Numbered from the stretch's first letter, positions 43,510-53,892 are shown. The stretch: 64,000 bases of DNA from Muribaculaceae bacterium Isolate-037 (Harlan) (GCA_003762615.1 RIAZ01000005.1:124001-188000); one strand, 5' to 3'. Numbers and translations: made by a program. The notes: generated by a model from the sequence alone, not told the origin.

Positions 43510-44262
43510 ATGAATAAGATTATTATAATGGGTGCCACTTCCGGTATCGGGTTCTTGGTGGCGCAGAGAATGGCGGAAAAGGGTTGGAAAGTTGGTGCGT
43601 GTGGAAGAAACGTTGCCTCTCTGAATGCTCTTAAATCGGATTATCCGGATAATATTTTCACGGCTCAGATCGACATAACAAGGGAGAAGGCTACCGAGAG
43701 ACTTACGGCTCTTATCAATGAGATGGGGGGTATGGACGTCTACTTCCATGTGTCGGGAGTGGGGTATGATAATACTGAACTCTCGGAAGATAAGGAGATG
43801 AAGACGCTTGAGACAAACGTGATAGGTTTTGCCCGTATGATAGGGGAGGCTTACCGTTATTTCCGCGATAATAAGGTGAAAGGGAAGATTGCGGCTGTCA
43901 CGTCGGTGGCAGGTACTAAAGGTATCGCTCAGCTTGCTGCCTATTCCTCATCTAAGAAATTCCAGCAGACTTATCTGACAGCGTTGAATCAGCTTGCCAA
44001 CAACGAGGGTGCATCGATAAAATTCTGCGACATACGTCCGGGTTGGATCCACACTCCGCTTTTGAAGGAAGGCTACTCTTATCCGATGGAGATGACGCTT
44101 GACTACGCTGTGCCGCGTATAATGAAAGCCATGCTACGGGGCAAACGCGTCGCCACTGTCGATTGGCGATGGGGTATCCTCACCTCCCTCTGGCGACTTA
44201 TCCCCACCTCCCTCTGGGTACGCCTAAACATCCCCCTCAACATGAAGCTCTCCGACAAATAA
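43510..44262 (+). CDS. SDR-family NAD(P)-dependent oxidoreductase
   Basis: A 250-residue Rossmann-fold enzyme with the cofactor glycine motif GATSGIG (residues 8-14). The catalytic tetrad region is AAVTSVAG (Ser) and AAYSSSKKFQQTY (Tyr-x-x-x-Lys), and DIRPGWIHTPL follows the active site. The Cys-Gly-Arg-Asn run after the second strand (ACGRN) suggests NADP preference. The C-terminal part (WRWGILTSLWRLIPTSLW) is hydrophobic and may contact membrane or lipid substrates. It stands alone between two terminators; the substrate is unknown. Confidence 0.9.
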   Translation: MNKIIIMGATSGIGFLVAQRMAEKGWKVGACGRNVASLNALKSDYPDNIFTAQIDITREKATERLTALINEMGGMDVYFHVSGVGYDNTELSEDKEMKTLETNVIGFARMIGEAYRYFRDNKVKGKIAAVTSVAGTKGIAQLAAYSSSKKFQQTYLTALNQLANNEGASIKFCDIRPGWIHTPLLKEGYSYPMEMTLDYAVPRIMKAMLRGKRVATVDWRWGILTSLWRLIPTSLWVRLNIPLNMKLSDK

Positions 44263-44284
44263 TAAAGAAAGCAGATAATAAAGG

Positions 44285-44335
44285 AAGCAGATTTTCCGAC
44301 ATGCGGTTGCCGGGAAATCTGCTTTTATGTTGTTT
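44285..44335 (+). terminator. Terminator after the SDR gene
   Basis: AAGCAGATTT (44285-44294) is perfectly complementary to AAATCTGCTT (44315-44324), followed by TTATGTTGTTTTT. It also separates the converging GH115 gene. Confidence 0.8.
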
Positions 44336-44364
44336 TTCACATGTTGAGAGGTATGCTTTTATGG

Positions 44365-47300
44365 TTAGTTGAGGCGGTCGAGGCGGAAGTGGTCTACTTT
44401 AAACCAGCCGTTGTTACCGGTGGAGTCAAAGGTGCCGTCTTTCTTTTTGTTACTTGTGCGGATACCGATCTTGAGGTCTTCCCCATTTTTGATGCGTACT
44501 GCCACTGCCATCTCTTTCAGTTGGAAGTTGTCGGAATTACTTCCTGTGTAGCCCGCGAAAGTGTTATCCTCTCCGGGTGTCAGCAGATTGGGGTAGTCGC
44601 TCTCAAATCCGAAGTATTGCACCTGATTGTTAGCAAACAGACGACAGGTGCCTTTTTTGTTCTCCTCCACCCAGAGTCGGCAGCGCACAAGGTAGGTGCC
44701 TTCCGGCAGTTTACCGGATTCGATGGTTTGCGACAGTTCAAACTCCTCCGGCATAGGGAAGGAGTTCATCCAGCAGAGATTGTTACCGTTGTAGTTTTTT
44801 GCATCGTTATTGATTCCGAAAGAGTTTCCGGCAAGATTACCGACTATGTTCCATCCGTAAGGCACGCCACGTTGGGTGTCTCCGTCAGTATTGAGAGTGC
44901 CTGTGGAATCATATTCAAAGTCCGGATTTATCAGTAGTTTGTCGGTAAGGCTTGTGGAATTGTCGGCAGGGTAACGCACATAGATCTCACTTAGAGCTAT
45001 CCCCGGATTCATCATCGAGACACGCAGTTTCACGTTGCCGTCTTGTTTGGCGTCATACCTTACGGTGGCATCGTTGAACCCTTGCATAACTGTGGTGTGC
45101 CATTTCCCTTGCGTTGCGACAGTCTTCAGCGACAGCACTTCCGGCTCTGCTCCATTTATACTTATGCCCACGTCAAGCGAATCGCCGCTATGTATTGGGA
45201 AAGTCGGGAGGAAACGTGCCTCTATCATATTCTCACCACTCTTTACCGGCACGATATATTCCACGTATGGAGCTTCAGAAATCTCTGCGGAGGAGTAATT
45301 GCGGTTATCCATACGCCATACTGCAATGCTGCTCCCGGATATTCCAAGATTCTTAAACTCTTTGAATCCTTCCGATACGGCAGAATATTGTACCGCCGGT
45401 ATGCGGTCGTAAGACTCAGTCGGCATCTCCACAGCCAAAGATGATATTCCAGCAGCGGATGCTGTCTCCGGCATGAAGAATTGCTGAAGATTTCTTGGCT
45501 TATAGTCCATCATACCGTCCCATTTGCCGTCGGCAATCCCTTTGTTGTACTTCTCGGTCAATTCAATGATACTGTCGAATGCCTTGTGAGCCTCATCGGA
45601 ATAAGCAAGAGCCTTTTCGCGTTGTCCGGCATTGGCAAGCGTGAAACTCTGCTTTGCGCGGAATGTCTTGACGTTCATTAGGTACGCACCCTTCACCGGA
45701 TATTCCACGAGTTCATAGAAAGCATCCTCCAATCGCTCCGGTATTCGGGATTTCAGTGTCTCCACCTTATCCACGAGCTGACGGTAGCGACTGATGCGCT
45801 GATCCATCTCGCTGTCGTTGTATGCTACTCCGAATACGTGTTCCGGTTTGCCTGCAGCGGCAAGCTCGTAATATTCAAGTTTGATGTCGGCGATGTCGTC
45901 AGCCACGTCTTCACCGAAAGTCTTTGCAGCCCAATGACGACTGTATCTGTAGGCGTTCTCCGGTTGCCATGCGTCAATATCCCACGCCAGATCCATGCAG
46001 AACTCCAATTCCTCTTCAGCCGGCTTGATGTCGCCTACGTTTATCACCCAAAGGTCGCGTATGCCGTTCTCATACCCCTTCACAAGCTCATAGCTGATAA
46101 GGGAGGGGGAGATGGATGAGAGCCACAGATAGTCGGATGGGGTGCCCCAATACGACAGATGATAATACACTCCGTGTCCCCCCTTGCGGAGCTGTTCCTT
46201 CTCGGTGGGAAGCTGACGGATGTAGCCATGATTATCATCAACCCATGTGAGAATCACGTCTTCCGGCACCTGTAGCCCGGCATTATAGGCATCAAGCACC
46301 TCCTTATACGGTATGAAAATCTGCGGCACGGAGTTAGGTTCTCCGATATGCTTCTTTATCAACGAACGTTGATAGCCGATGATTTCAGTCAATCCACGCA
46401 CCTTATCTTCGGTGGAGGGGTAGCCGCTGATTCCCCAGTCGTGCACACCGCGCATACCGAGTGTGTACATTGCTGATACCCCCTTACTCTCCGCGACACG
46501 TTCCTCCCAATATCGTTGAATCTTATCCTTGTTGGTCACGTAGTTCCAGTTGTCGTAAGTGCCAGATCCATCCTCATATCGTCGCCATTCCCATTCATTA
46601 TCGCGCAACATCTGTTCGCAATGGCTTGACCCAAGGGCGATGTCATATCTTTTTGCGACAGGTATGTTCTCCTTATTATCCCAGAATGCTTGCGAACATA
46701 GGTGCATCGCGGGCCATAGCACGTTGGCGCGTAGGCGTAGCAGAAGTTCCATCACCTTGGCATACGTGTTCGGTCCGATATTGTTATACTTTGCATCAAT
46801 GTTTTTTGCCGCCCATGGCATCAGTCCCCAATCCTCGTCATTTATGAATATTCCACGGAATTTCACCGACGGTTCACCTACCACGGTTTTTCCCGGCGTG
46901 GCATAAATGGCATTACGTTTCTCCGGCGTCACATCAGCCCACCATACGTAAGGGGATACCCCCATCAGTTTTGAGATCTCAAACAGAGCGTAGGCTGTGC
47001 CTCTCGGAGTGCTGCCGTAGACTACGAGAGCACGTTCAACCCCTTTTGCCGGTTTCTCCACTACTGCAAGTCCGTATGCCTCCCATTTCCCGGCAATGTC
47101 GGATGTGTCGATTTTTCCTTCAGCTGCCAGTTTGTCGATGAAAGAGGATTTTCCGATAGTGCCGGCTATGATAGGATATTTTACTCCTTTCAATGAATTT
47201 GTCAGTGTAGGGGTCTTGCCGGTTATCAGGCGTATGTCATCGCTGACGGCTCCGGCTACGGTGGCTACCACTTCCGCATCGGCAGGGTCAACCACGAAGG

Positions 47301-47445
47301 AGGTTGTCTCACCGCGTGTCCCGACAATGGGGAATGCGCCTTTTGACGGTATTGCCGTGATATTTACGGATTCCGCTAAAATGTTTCCGCATACCGACAC
47401 ACCGAATAGTGTTGTTGCAAACAACAATCTTGAGAATTGATTCAT
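44365..47445 (-). CDS. GH115 alpha-glucuronidase
   Basis: A 1026-residue exported enzyme of family GH115, which removes (4-O-methyl)-glucuronic acid from xylan side chains. A signal peptide (about 1-25) is followed by an N-terminal alpha/beta domain (GKWEAYGLAVVEKP, STPRGTAYALFEISKLMGVSPYVWWADV). The catalytic barrel contains KFRGIFINDEDWGLMPWA, LRANVLWPAMH, IALGSSHCEQMLR, TWVDDNHGY and VYYHLSYWGTPSDYLW. The C-terminal 300 residues form beta domains, the last (about 850-1026, LINPDFEYDS...GWNIVG) resembling a carbohydrate-binding module. It is monocistronic with its own promoter and no SusCD neighbours. Confidence 0.9.
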   Translation of the reverse strand: MNQFSRLLFATTLFGVSVCGNILAESVNITAIPSKGAFPIVGTRGETTSFVVDPADAEVVATVAGAVSDDIRLITGKTPTLTNSLKGVKYPIIAGTIGKSSFIDKLAAEGKIDTSDIAGKWEAYGLAVVEKPAKGVERALVVYGSTPRGTAYALFEISKLMGVSPYVWWADVTPEKRNAIYATPGKTVVGEPSVKFRGIFINDEDWGLMPWAAKNIDAKYNNIGPNTYAKVMELLLRLRANVLWPAMHLCSQAFWDNKENIPVAKRYDIALGSSHCEQMLRDNEWEWRRYEDGSGTYDNWNYVTNKDKIQRYWEERVAESKGVSAMYTLGMRGVHDWGISGYPSTEDKVRGLTEIIGYQRSLIKKHIGEPNSVPQIFIPYKEVLDAYNAGLQVPEDVILTWVDDNHGYIRQLPTEKEQLRKGGHGVYYHLSYWGTPSDYLWLSSISPSLISYELVKGYENGIRDLWVINVGDIKPAEEELEFCMDLAWDIDAWQPENAYRYSRHWAAKTFGEDVADDIADIKLEYYELAAAGKPEHVFGVAYNDSEMDQRISRYRQLVDKVETLKSRIPERLEDAFYELVEYPVKGAYLMNVKTFRAKQSFTLANAGQREKALAYSDEAHKAFDSIIELTEKYNKGIADGKWDGMMDYKPRNLQQFFMPETASAAGISSLAVEMPTESYDRIPAVQYSAVSEGFKEFKNLGISGSSIAVWRMDNRNYSSAEISEAPYVEYIVPVKSGENMIEARFLPTFPIHSGDSLDVGISINGAEPEVLSLKTVATQGKWHTTVMQGFNDATVRYDAKQDGNVKLRVSMMNPGIALSEIYVRYPADNSTSLTDKLLINPDFEYDSTGTLNTDGDTQRGVPYGWNIVGNLAGNSFGINNDAKNYNGNNLCWMNSFPMPEEFELSQTIESGKLPEGTYLVRCRLWVEENKKGTCRLFANNQVQYFGFESDYPNLLTPGEDNTFAGYTGSNSDNFQLKEMAVAVRIKNGEDLKIGIRTSNKKKDGTFDSTGNNGWFKVDHFRLDRLN

Positions 47446-47536
47446 GTGTATGATTTATAGAGTATTGTTTATAGTTTATAGTGAGATTGTCGTTATAAAG
47501 TTTGCCGTTAAAAGTAGGTCATTACATAAGTCATTG

Positions 47537-47568
47537 CAAAATTAATGAAATTTTAAATCTCCTGCAAA
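47537..47568 (-). promoter_or_regulatory. Promoter of the GH115 gene
   Basis: On the minus strand, TTTG (47568-47565), a 20-base spacer and TAATTTTG (47544-47537) fit the Bacteroidota consensus perfectly. The leader is about 85 bases and runs through a small TTTATAG repeat patch (47455-47485). Confidence 0.75.
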
Positions 47569-47686
47569 TTGCAAAAAAAAATAAAAAAGTCTGAAAAAAT
47601 ACTCTTGCCATAATACGTAGGTAATATTTTATTGTTTAGAAATCATCTTGTGTTATTGATTTCATTATAAAATAAATTATGATTGT

Positions 47687-49189
47687 ATGGATAAGAAAAG
47701 ACTGACCGCAGAAAACGGTCGCCCAATCGCCGACAACCAGAATATACAGACTGCTGGTCTGCGAGGACCTATGTCTGTCAATGATCCGTGGTATCTTGAA
47801 AAAATAGCCCATTTTGATCGTGAGGTGATACCGGAAAGACGTATGCACGCCAAAGGCTCCGGTGCATTCGGCACGTTTACCGTCACAAATGATATTACAG
47901 AGTTTACACGAGCCTCTATCTTTGCAGAGGTGGGTAAACAGACGCCATGTCTCGTGCGCTTCTCAACGGTGGCTGGCGAACGTGGAGCAGCCGACGCCGA
48001 ACGCGACATACGAGGATTCGCAATGAAATTTTACACGGATGCAGGCAACTGGGATTTGGTGGGGAATAATACTCCTGTGTTTTTCCTGCGTGACCCTCTG
48101 AAGTTTCCCGACTTGAATCATGCCATAAAACGCGACCCACGCACCGGTATGCGTAATCCTGCCGCCAATTGGGATTTTTGGACGCTTTTGCCCGAAGCGT
48201 TGCATCAGGTGACGATAACGATGTCGCCGCGTGGCATACCTGCCTCGTTCCGCCACATGCACGGGTTCGGTAGCCATACCTACAGCTTTATAAATAAGGA
48301 TAACAAACGCACTTGGGTGAAATTCCATTTCATCACCATGCAGGGTATAAAGAATCTTACCGACAGTGAGGCAGAGACTATCATCGCCAAGGATAGGGAG
48401 TCGCATCAGCGTGATCTTTTTGAAGCCATTGAGAGAGGGGATTTCCCACGTTGGCAACTGAAGGTGCAGCTTATGACTGAGGATGAGGCGAAGGAATACC
48501 ATATAAATCCGTTTGATCTGACAAAGGTATGGTATCATAAGGATTTCCCGCTTCGTGATGTGGGTATCCTTGAACTTAACCGTAATCCTGAGAATTTCTT
48601 TGCCGAGATTGAGCAGGCTGCCTTTAATCCGGCAAATATCGTCGACGGCATCGGTTTCTCTCCCGACAAGATGCTTCAGGGACGTCTTTTCTCCTACGGT
48701 GATGCGCAACGTTATCGTCTTGGTGTCAATCATAACCTTATACCAGTGAACAGTCCAAGATGTCCGTTCCATTCGTATCATCGCGACGGACAGATGCGCA
48801 CTGATGGCAATTGCGGCAGAACCATATCATACGAGCCGAACAGTTATGGCGAATGGCAAGATACTCCTTCAAGAAAGGAACCTCCGTTGGAGCTGCATGG
48901 TGATATGTATAACTATGATGAAAGGGAATATGACAATGACTATTACACGCAGCCCGGAAAGTTATGGCGTCTTATGAGCGCGGAGGATAAGAGGGCGACG
49001 TGTAGCAATACTGCCACTCAGATGGAGGGGGTGCCCCTCTTTATAAAGCAGCGTCATGTCAGGGCTTGCCATAATGCGGATGAGGAGTATGGCAAGATGC
49101 TTGCCGAGGCATTGGGCATAGATCTTGCGGAGGCACTTGTGGCGGAGGATCCGGCACATCCATCATGGGATAAACGTGAGATCCATTGA
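47687..49189 (+). CDS. katA: Catalase (heme, monofunctional)
   Basis: Decomposes hydrogen peroxide in the cytoplasm. The 500-residue protein is a small-subunit (clade 3-like) catalase with the active-site histidine in [14 protein letters not shown] (His54) and the distal Asn in VGNNTPVFF (about 127). The proximal heme ligand is in [15 protein letters not shown] (Tyr near 337). NADPH-binding type residues and the MQGIKNLTD region are also present. It has a 240-base upstream region divergent from GH115, without a clear consensus promoter, which may point to regulated expression. Confidence 0.97.
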   Translation: MDKKRLTAENGRPIADNQNIQTAGLRGPMSVNDPWYLEKIAHFDREVIPERRMHAKGSGAFGTFTVTNDITEFTRASIFAEVGKQTPCLVRFSTVAGERGAADAERDIRGFAMKFYTDAGNWDLVGNNTPVFFLRDPLKFPDLNHAIKRDPRTGMRNPAANWDFWTLLPEALHQVTITMSPRGIPASFRHMHGFGSHTYSFINKDNKRTWVKFHFITMQGIKNLTDSEAETIIAKDRESHQRDLFEAIERGDFPRWQLKVQLMTEDEAKEYHINPFDLTKVWYHKDFPLRDVGILELNRNPENFFAEIEQAAFNPANIVDGIGFSPDKMLQGRLFSYGDAQRYRLGVNHNLIPVNSPRCPFHSYHRDGQMRTDGNCGRTISYEPNSYGEWQDTPSRKEPPLELHGDMYNYDEREYDNDYYTQPGKLWRLMSAEDKRATCSNTATQMEGVPLFIKQRHVRACHNADEEYGKMLAEALGIDLAEALVAEDPAHPSWDKREIH

Positions 49190-49273
49190 AAGACGTGAGT
49201 CAAAGACGTTGTGGATTTTATTAAATTTTTATTAAAGATTTAATCGGATAAGGATATTTAGATTATTAAGTGG

Positions 49274-49281
49274 TAACTTTG
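49274..49281 (+). promoter_or_regulatory. -7 element for the response regulator operon
   Basis: TAACTTTG; the transcript would have a leader of about 100 bases before the ATG at 49387. The -33 region lacks a clear TTTG. Confidence 0.5.
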
Positions 49282-49315
49282 CATCGGAGGATGATGTTGC
49301 TTGAAACATGTTTAT

Positions 49316-49363
49316 TGAAGTCTTGACAATTTTATGCTCCATAATGAAGTTGTCAAGACTTCA
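49316..49363 (+). promoter_or_regulatory. 14-bp perfect hairpin in the response-regulator leader
   Basis: TGAAGTCTTGACAA (49316-49329) is perfectly complementary to 49350-49363, and the 20-base loop contains a second small stem (TTATG/CATAA). It lies downstream of the proposed transcription start and about 25 bases before the ATG. No U-run follows, so an RNA control hairpin or an operator is more likely than a terminator. Confidence 0.6.
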
Positions 49364-49386
49364 GTCTTAATAGTTGATTTGATCTA

Positions 49387-50078
49387 TGGATGCAGTGAAA
49401 ATATTGGTTATAGAGGATGATGAAACTCTCGCGGATACTCTTCAGTTTAATCTGGAGCTGGAGGGGTATGACGCCATGAAGGTATATAGTGCTGATGAGG
49501 CGATGGATTTGGATCTGCCCTCATTCTCATTGATTGTGCTTGATGTGATGATGGATGGCACAAACGGTTTTCAATTCGCAAAGAGATTGAAGAGCGATGC
49601 CGCCACCGCCTCCATACCGATTATTTTCTGCACAGCAAAAGATACGGAGGATGACATGGTGACAGGTTTCCATTTGGGTGCTGATGATTACATATATAAG
49701 CCTTACACGATACGCAACGTTCTGACACGGATAAAGGCAGTGCTCCGACGGACTGCCTCTCCGGCGACTCCAAAAAAGGATGCGGAGGAGGATGTGATAA
49801 CCTATAAGGGGATAACCGTGGATAAGAGATTCAAGCGATGTATGGTCGACGGGCAGGAGGTGAAACTCGTGAAGAAAGAATTTGAGATACTATCGCTACT
49901 TATCTCCACTCCCGGCAGGATATACACACGAGAGGAGATACTTGACCGCGTGTGGAAGAGGGAGGCGATTGTGCTCGACCGCACAATCGATGTCAATATC
50001 ACGCGCCTGCGCACGAAACTTCATCCATACGGCAGACATATAATCACCCGTTCGGGCTACGGCTATGGCTTCGAGTAG
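49387..50078 (+). CDS. OmpR/PhoB-family response regulator
   Basis: A 230-residue two-component regulator. The receiver domain has acidic pocket residues EDD (10-12), the phospho-acceptor Asp53 in LIVLDVMMDG and the conserved Lys in FCTAKD. The winged-helix output domain (about 130-230) has VKKEFEILSLLISTPGRIYTREEILDRVW and RTIDVNITRLRTKL. Its reading frame overlaps the histidine kinase gene by 14 bases. The following PiT transporter and porin genes suggest a PhoB-like role in phosphate uptake, but this is inferred from position. Confidence 0.92.
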
Positions 50079-51489
50079 AATCACGTATCATCATCGGCTG
50101 TTTCTATGGCTACTGTCGTTCCTGGGACTGTTCATGGGTTGCTTTGTGATATTTCAGTATGACCGCGAGAAGAAATATAAGGCGGAGCAGCTTAATGAGC
50201 GTCTGCAATTATATAACGTGGGGATTGCGGATGCAGTGATGAACGGTGTGTCGCCACAAGAATATCTTGCCGGATGCAAGGAGCCGTTTGAGGAATTGAG
50301 GGTGTCTATCATCAATAATGACGGCAGGGTCGTGTTTGACAACACGCTTGACACCTTGCCGACAGAGAATCATCTTTCCCGTCCGGAGATAAGGGATGCA
50401 TTGCGCAGCGGCATCGGTTTTGCCCGACGTAGACATTCGTTTACCACCAACGACACATATTTCTACTCAGCGATGTCTAACGATTCCATAATCGTAAGGA
50501 CTGCCGCTCCCTATACGATGAGTGTTCGCGAAATGCTGAAGGCTGACAGTGCGTTCCTTTGGTTTATGTTTGGCATGGCTGGGGTGATGAGCGTGATAGG
50601 GTATTATGCCACCCGTAAGATCGGGCATACGATAACGCGTCTCAATCAGTTTGCTGCAAAGGCGGAACGTGGGGAGCAGATTTATGGCGACGATCCTTTC
50701 CCACATGATGAGCTCGGGGATATTTCCGGTCATATAGTGCAGCTTTATGCCAATCTCCAGCAGGCGATGATGGAGCGCGACAGGCAACATGAGGAGTCGC
50801 TTAGACTTGAACATGAGAAGAATCTGATCAAACGGCAACTCTCTAATAACATCAACCATGAACTGAAGACTCCGGTGGCTGCGATGCAGGTGTGTCTGGA
50901 GACTATCATCGAGCATCCGGATCTGCCGCAAAGTAAGAAGGATGTATTTGTAGGACGTTGTTATGATAATTGCCGGCGTCTTCAGCAGCTGCTTGCCGAT
51001 GTCTCCACCATCACTCGTCTTGAAGATGGGCAGTCGATGATTGAGAAAGAGCCTATAGATCTTTCAACTCTGATAAAAGCGGTGGTGGAGGAATATTCTG
51101 CTTCCGGCATACCCATAAGGCTGGATATCCCGTCGGAGATGAAGACGGTTGGAAATTATTCTCTACTTTCCGCTGTATTCAGAAATCTTATATCGAATGC
51201 CAACGCCTATTCACGTGCATCGCTGATAAGTATCACTGCCCATGACTCCGTATCAGGCGAATGGATTATTGATTTTAGGGATAATGGCATAGGAGTGGAT
51301 GAGTCGCATCATTCGCGTCTGTTTGAGCGATTCTACCGTGTGGATAGCGGACGTAGCCGAAATTCGGGAGGCACTGGGCTTGGGCTTTCAATCGTGAAGA
51401 ATACGATACTCTTCCACGGAGGCACTATCACGGTCAGTAATCATCCGGAGGGTGGACTCCGGTTCCTGATCACTTTACCGGGAACATAG
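50065..51489 (+). CDS. Sensor histidine kinase
   Basis: A 474-residue membrane kinase with a first helix (about 11-32), an extracytoplasmic sensor segment (about 33-160) and a second helix (about 162-182). A HAMP-like linker follows, then a dimerisation box NNINHELKTPVAAM with the phosphorylated His265. The ATPase core has N, G1 and G2 boxes (FRNLISNANAY, DFRDNGIGVDE, GGTGLGLSIVKN). It overlaps the regulator gene by 14 bases and is its cognate partner. The sensor domain is not a recognised PAS domain. Confidence 0.93.
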   Translation: MASSRITYHHRLFLWLLSFLGLFMGCFVIFQYDREKKYKAEQLNERLQLYNVGIADAVMNGVSPQEYLAGCKEPFEELRVSIINNDGRVVFDNTLDTLPTENHLSRPEIRDALRSGIGFARRRHSFTTNDTYFYSAMSNDSIIVRTAAPYTMSVREMLKADSAFLWFMFGMAGVMSVIGYYATRKIGHTITRLNQFAAKAERGEQIYGDDPFPHDELGDISGHIVQLYANLQQAMMERDRQHEESLRLEHEKNLIKRQLSNNINHELKTPVAAMQVCLETIIEHPDLPQSKKDVFVGRCYDNCRRLQQLLADVSTITRLEDGQSMIEKEPIDLSTLIKAVVEEYSASGIPIRLDIPSEMKTVGNYSLLSAVFRNLISNANAYSRASLISITAHDSVSGEWIIDFRDNGIGVDESHHSRLFERFYRVDSGRSRNSGGTGLGLSIVKNTILFHGGTITVSNHPEGGLRFLITLPGT

Positions 51490-51503
51490 ATAACTTCAAT
51501 TTC

Positions 51504-51556
51504 ACATTTTTGAAACATTTCGGTAAGATTTATGAAATAAAATCTTGAGAACTTTG
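51504..51556 (+). promoter_or_regulatory. Candidate response-regulator operator and promoter of the PiT gene
   Basis: ACATTT at 51504-51509, ACATTT at 51515-51520 and AGATTT at 51526-51531 are spaced exactly 11 bp apart, the phasing bound by OmpR/PhoB-type regulators. They are followed by GAACTTTG (51549-51556), one base from the -7 consensus, with no TTTG at -33. Confidence 0.5.
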
Positions 51557-51582
51557 CCATAGAAACAATAAACTGTAATACT

Positions 51583-53892
51583 ATGGAGTATGTTTTTATC
51601 GGCATTGTTATTTTTCTTTTTGTACTCGCTGTGTTTGACCTCACTGTGGGGGTCAGCAATGATGCGGTCAACTTCCTCAATTCAGCAATCGGCTCCCGTG
51701 CCGCATCGTTCAAGACAGTTATCATTATCGCCGCCGTGGGGATTTTCCTGGGCGCGGTGATGAGCAACGGCATGATGGATATTGCCCGTAATGGCATATT
51801 CAGACCTGAGCAGCTGTCGTTCTTCGACGTGATGTGCATATTCACGGCTGTGATGGTCACGGATATAATCCTTCTGGATATCTTTAATTCCCTGGGAATG
51901 CCCACATCGACGACCGTCTCAATGGTGTTTGAATTGCTTGGTGCCACGTTTGCTGTCGCCCTTTTCAAGATAGCCGGGAATCCTGAGCTGTCGCTCGGTC
52001 ATCTTCTTAACACGGAAAAGGCGTTTGAGGTTATTCTCGGCATATTCTTGTCGGTGGCGATTGCCTTCTTTTTCGGTACGTTGGTGCAATATCTCAGCCG
52101 ATTGTGGTTCTCGTTTGATTACAAGAAAGGTCTCTCATGGAAGATCGGTATATTCGGAGGAATAGCCACGACAGCTATCGTCTACTTCCTGATACTTAAA
52201 GGTGCGAAAGGATTGACGTTCATGACTCCCGAAGTGAAGGGATGGATTAGTGATAATACAGGCATATTGATGGGCGTTTGCTTTGTGGTTTCTACATTGG
52301 TGATGCAGTGTCTGCATTTCCTGAAGGTGAACGTATTCAAGATTATAGTGCTTTTCGGCACATTTGCTCTTGCCATGGCATTTGCCGGTAACGACCTCGT
52401 GAATTTTATCGGTGTTCCGCTGACTGGTTTTGCCTCGTGGCAGGATTATGTAGCACATGGGGGAGGTAGTCCCGACGCATTTCTTATGACTTCATTGACA
52501 GGGGCAGCATCTACCCCGGTATATTTCCTAATCGGGGCGGGCGTCATTATGGTGGTGGCGTTGGCAACGTCAAGGAAAGCTCAGAAAGTGGTGGAGACAT
52601 CAGTCAATCTGTCGCGTCAGGATAGTGGCGAGGAGATGTTCGGTTCGTCGAAACTCGCGCGTAGAATCGTGGGATGGGCTCTTGCCGTATCGGGCTGGAT
52701 TGTATCCCACACTCCGGAGGGGGTAAGACGTTGGGTTGGGAGAAGGCTTGATACCAACCGTGCGATACTTTATAATGGTGCTGCGTTTGACCTTGTGAGG
52801 GGTTCGATCAACCTTGTGCTCGCAGGTATGCTTATCGCCTTGGGCACATCGCTGAAACTGCCTCTATCAACGACCTACGTCACGTTTATGGTGGCGATGG
52901 GCACGTCTCTTGCCGATCGTGCTTGGGGTCGCGAATCGGCAGTGTTCCGCATCACAGGCGTCATTTCAGTCATTGGCGGATGGTTCATTACAGCCGGGGC
53001 AGCCTTTATTGGAGCAGCACTGATCGTAAGCATCATGCATGTTGGGGGTGCCACAGCGATTGTGGTTGTTGCAGTAGTCGCAGTGGTGATTCTGTTACAT
53101 AGCAATCTTCGCCGACGCAAGGAGGAGACGGCAAGTGAGAACACTCTCTTCCAGAGTATCCTTGCTTCCGGCGACAAGCGCAAGGCTTGGAATCTTCTGA
53201 AACTGTACCTTGCCGAGAATCAGAAACTGTTTCTGGAGTTTGCTATGGAAACGCAGAAAAACATCATATCCGGCTTCTTCTCCGATAATTCCCGTCAGCT
53301 TGACAAGGCTATTGTCGGCATGCGTAAGCAGAAGGATGTGCTGAAGAGCAACCGTAGAAAATCCACGCTTTGCCTTCGCCATGTAGAGCCGGACGTAGCG
53401 ATTGAGATGAACACATGGTTCCATACGGCAAGCAATTGCCAGATGGGGATACTGTATAATCTTCTACGTATCGCGGAAGTATGCCATGAGCATGTCGACA
53501 ACCATTTCCGTCCGTTGCCGAAGGGATATGCCGAACTTGCCATTCCATTGTGTGAGGAGACAACCGGTCTTTTCCACACTACCATCGGATTGTTGGGAAA
53601 TCCTGAACCTTCGCGGGTAATCGGTCTGCGCAGTAGCTGCGACAATCTGAAGAATCGTCTGTCATTGTTATGCCGACGAGTGTATGGCGAGATACGTCAG
53701 GGTGAGTCGCAGGATATGGGTGTGCTCTACGTCTACGTCAATATGCTTCAGGAGATGCAGGAGATAGTGTCGAGTCTTCGCAAGTTGCTGAGGGCAGATG
53801 CAAAACTTATGTTGTCGCCGGAGACTCCAATCCGTATTCCGACCATATTTAACCGACCTGTTGATTCTGATGAAGAGTATGCGTTTTCTTAA
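51583..53892 (+). CDS. PiT-family inorganic phosphate transporter with C-terminal regulatory domain
   Basis: A 769-residue inner-membrane phosphate:cation symporter. The two PiT repeats are visible as GVSNDAVNFLNSAIGSRAA with GMPTSTTVSMVFELLGATFA, and GNDLVNFIGVPLTGF with KLPLSTTYVTFMVAMGTSLAD. There are about ten membrane segments. After the last helix (about residue 505) a 260-residue soluble helical domain begins (LRRRKEETASEN). It is compatible with a PhoU/DUF47-like regulator and is common in Bacteroidota members. The gene follows the two-component pair, and its end overlaps the porin gene start. Confidence 0.9.
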   Translation: MEYVFIGIVIFLFVLAVFDLTVGVSNDAVNFLNSAIGSRAASFKTVIIIAAVGIFLGAVMSNGMMDIARNGIFRPEQLSFFDVMCIFTAVMVTDIILLDIFNSLGMPTSTTVSMVFELLGATFAVALFKIAGNPELSLGHLLNTEKAFEVILGIFLSVAIAFFFGTLVQYLSRLWFSFDYKKGLSWKIGIFGGIATTAIVYFLILKGAKGLTFMTPEVKGWISDNTGILMGVCFVVSTLVMQCLHFLKVNVFKIIVLFGTFALAMAFAGNDLVNFIGVPLTGFASWQDYVAHGGGSPDAFLMTSLTGAASTPVYFLIGAGVIMVVALATSRKAQKVVETSVNLSRQDSGEEMFGSSKLARRIVGWALAVSGWIVSHTPEGVRRWVGRRLDTNRAILYNGAAFDLVRGSINLVLAGMLIALGTSLKLPLSTTYVTFMVAMGTSLADRAWGRESAVFRITGVISVIGGWFITAGAAFIGAALIVSIMHVGGATAIVVVAVVAVVILLHSNLRRRKEETASENTLFQSILASGDKRKAWNLLKLYLAENQKLFLEFAMETQKNIISGFFSDNSRQLDKAIVGMRKQKDVLKSNRRKSTLCLRHVEPDVAIEMNTWFHTASNCQMGILYNLLRIAEVCHEHVDNHFRPLPKGYAELAIPLCEETTGLFHTTIGLLGNPEPSRVIGLRSSCDNLKNRLSLLCRRVYGEIRQGESQDMGVLYVYVNMLQEMQEIVSSLRKLLRADAKLMLSPETPIRIPTIFNRPVDSDEEYAFS

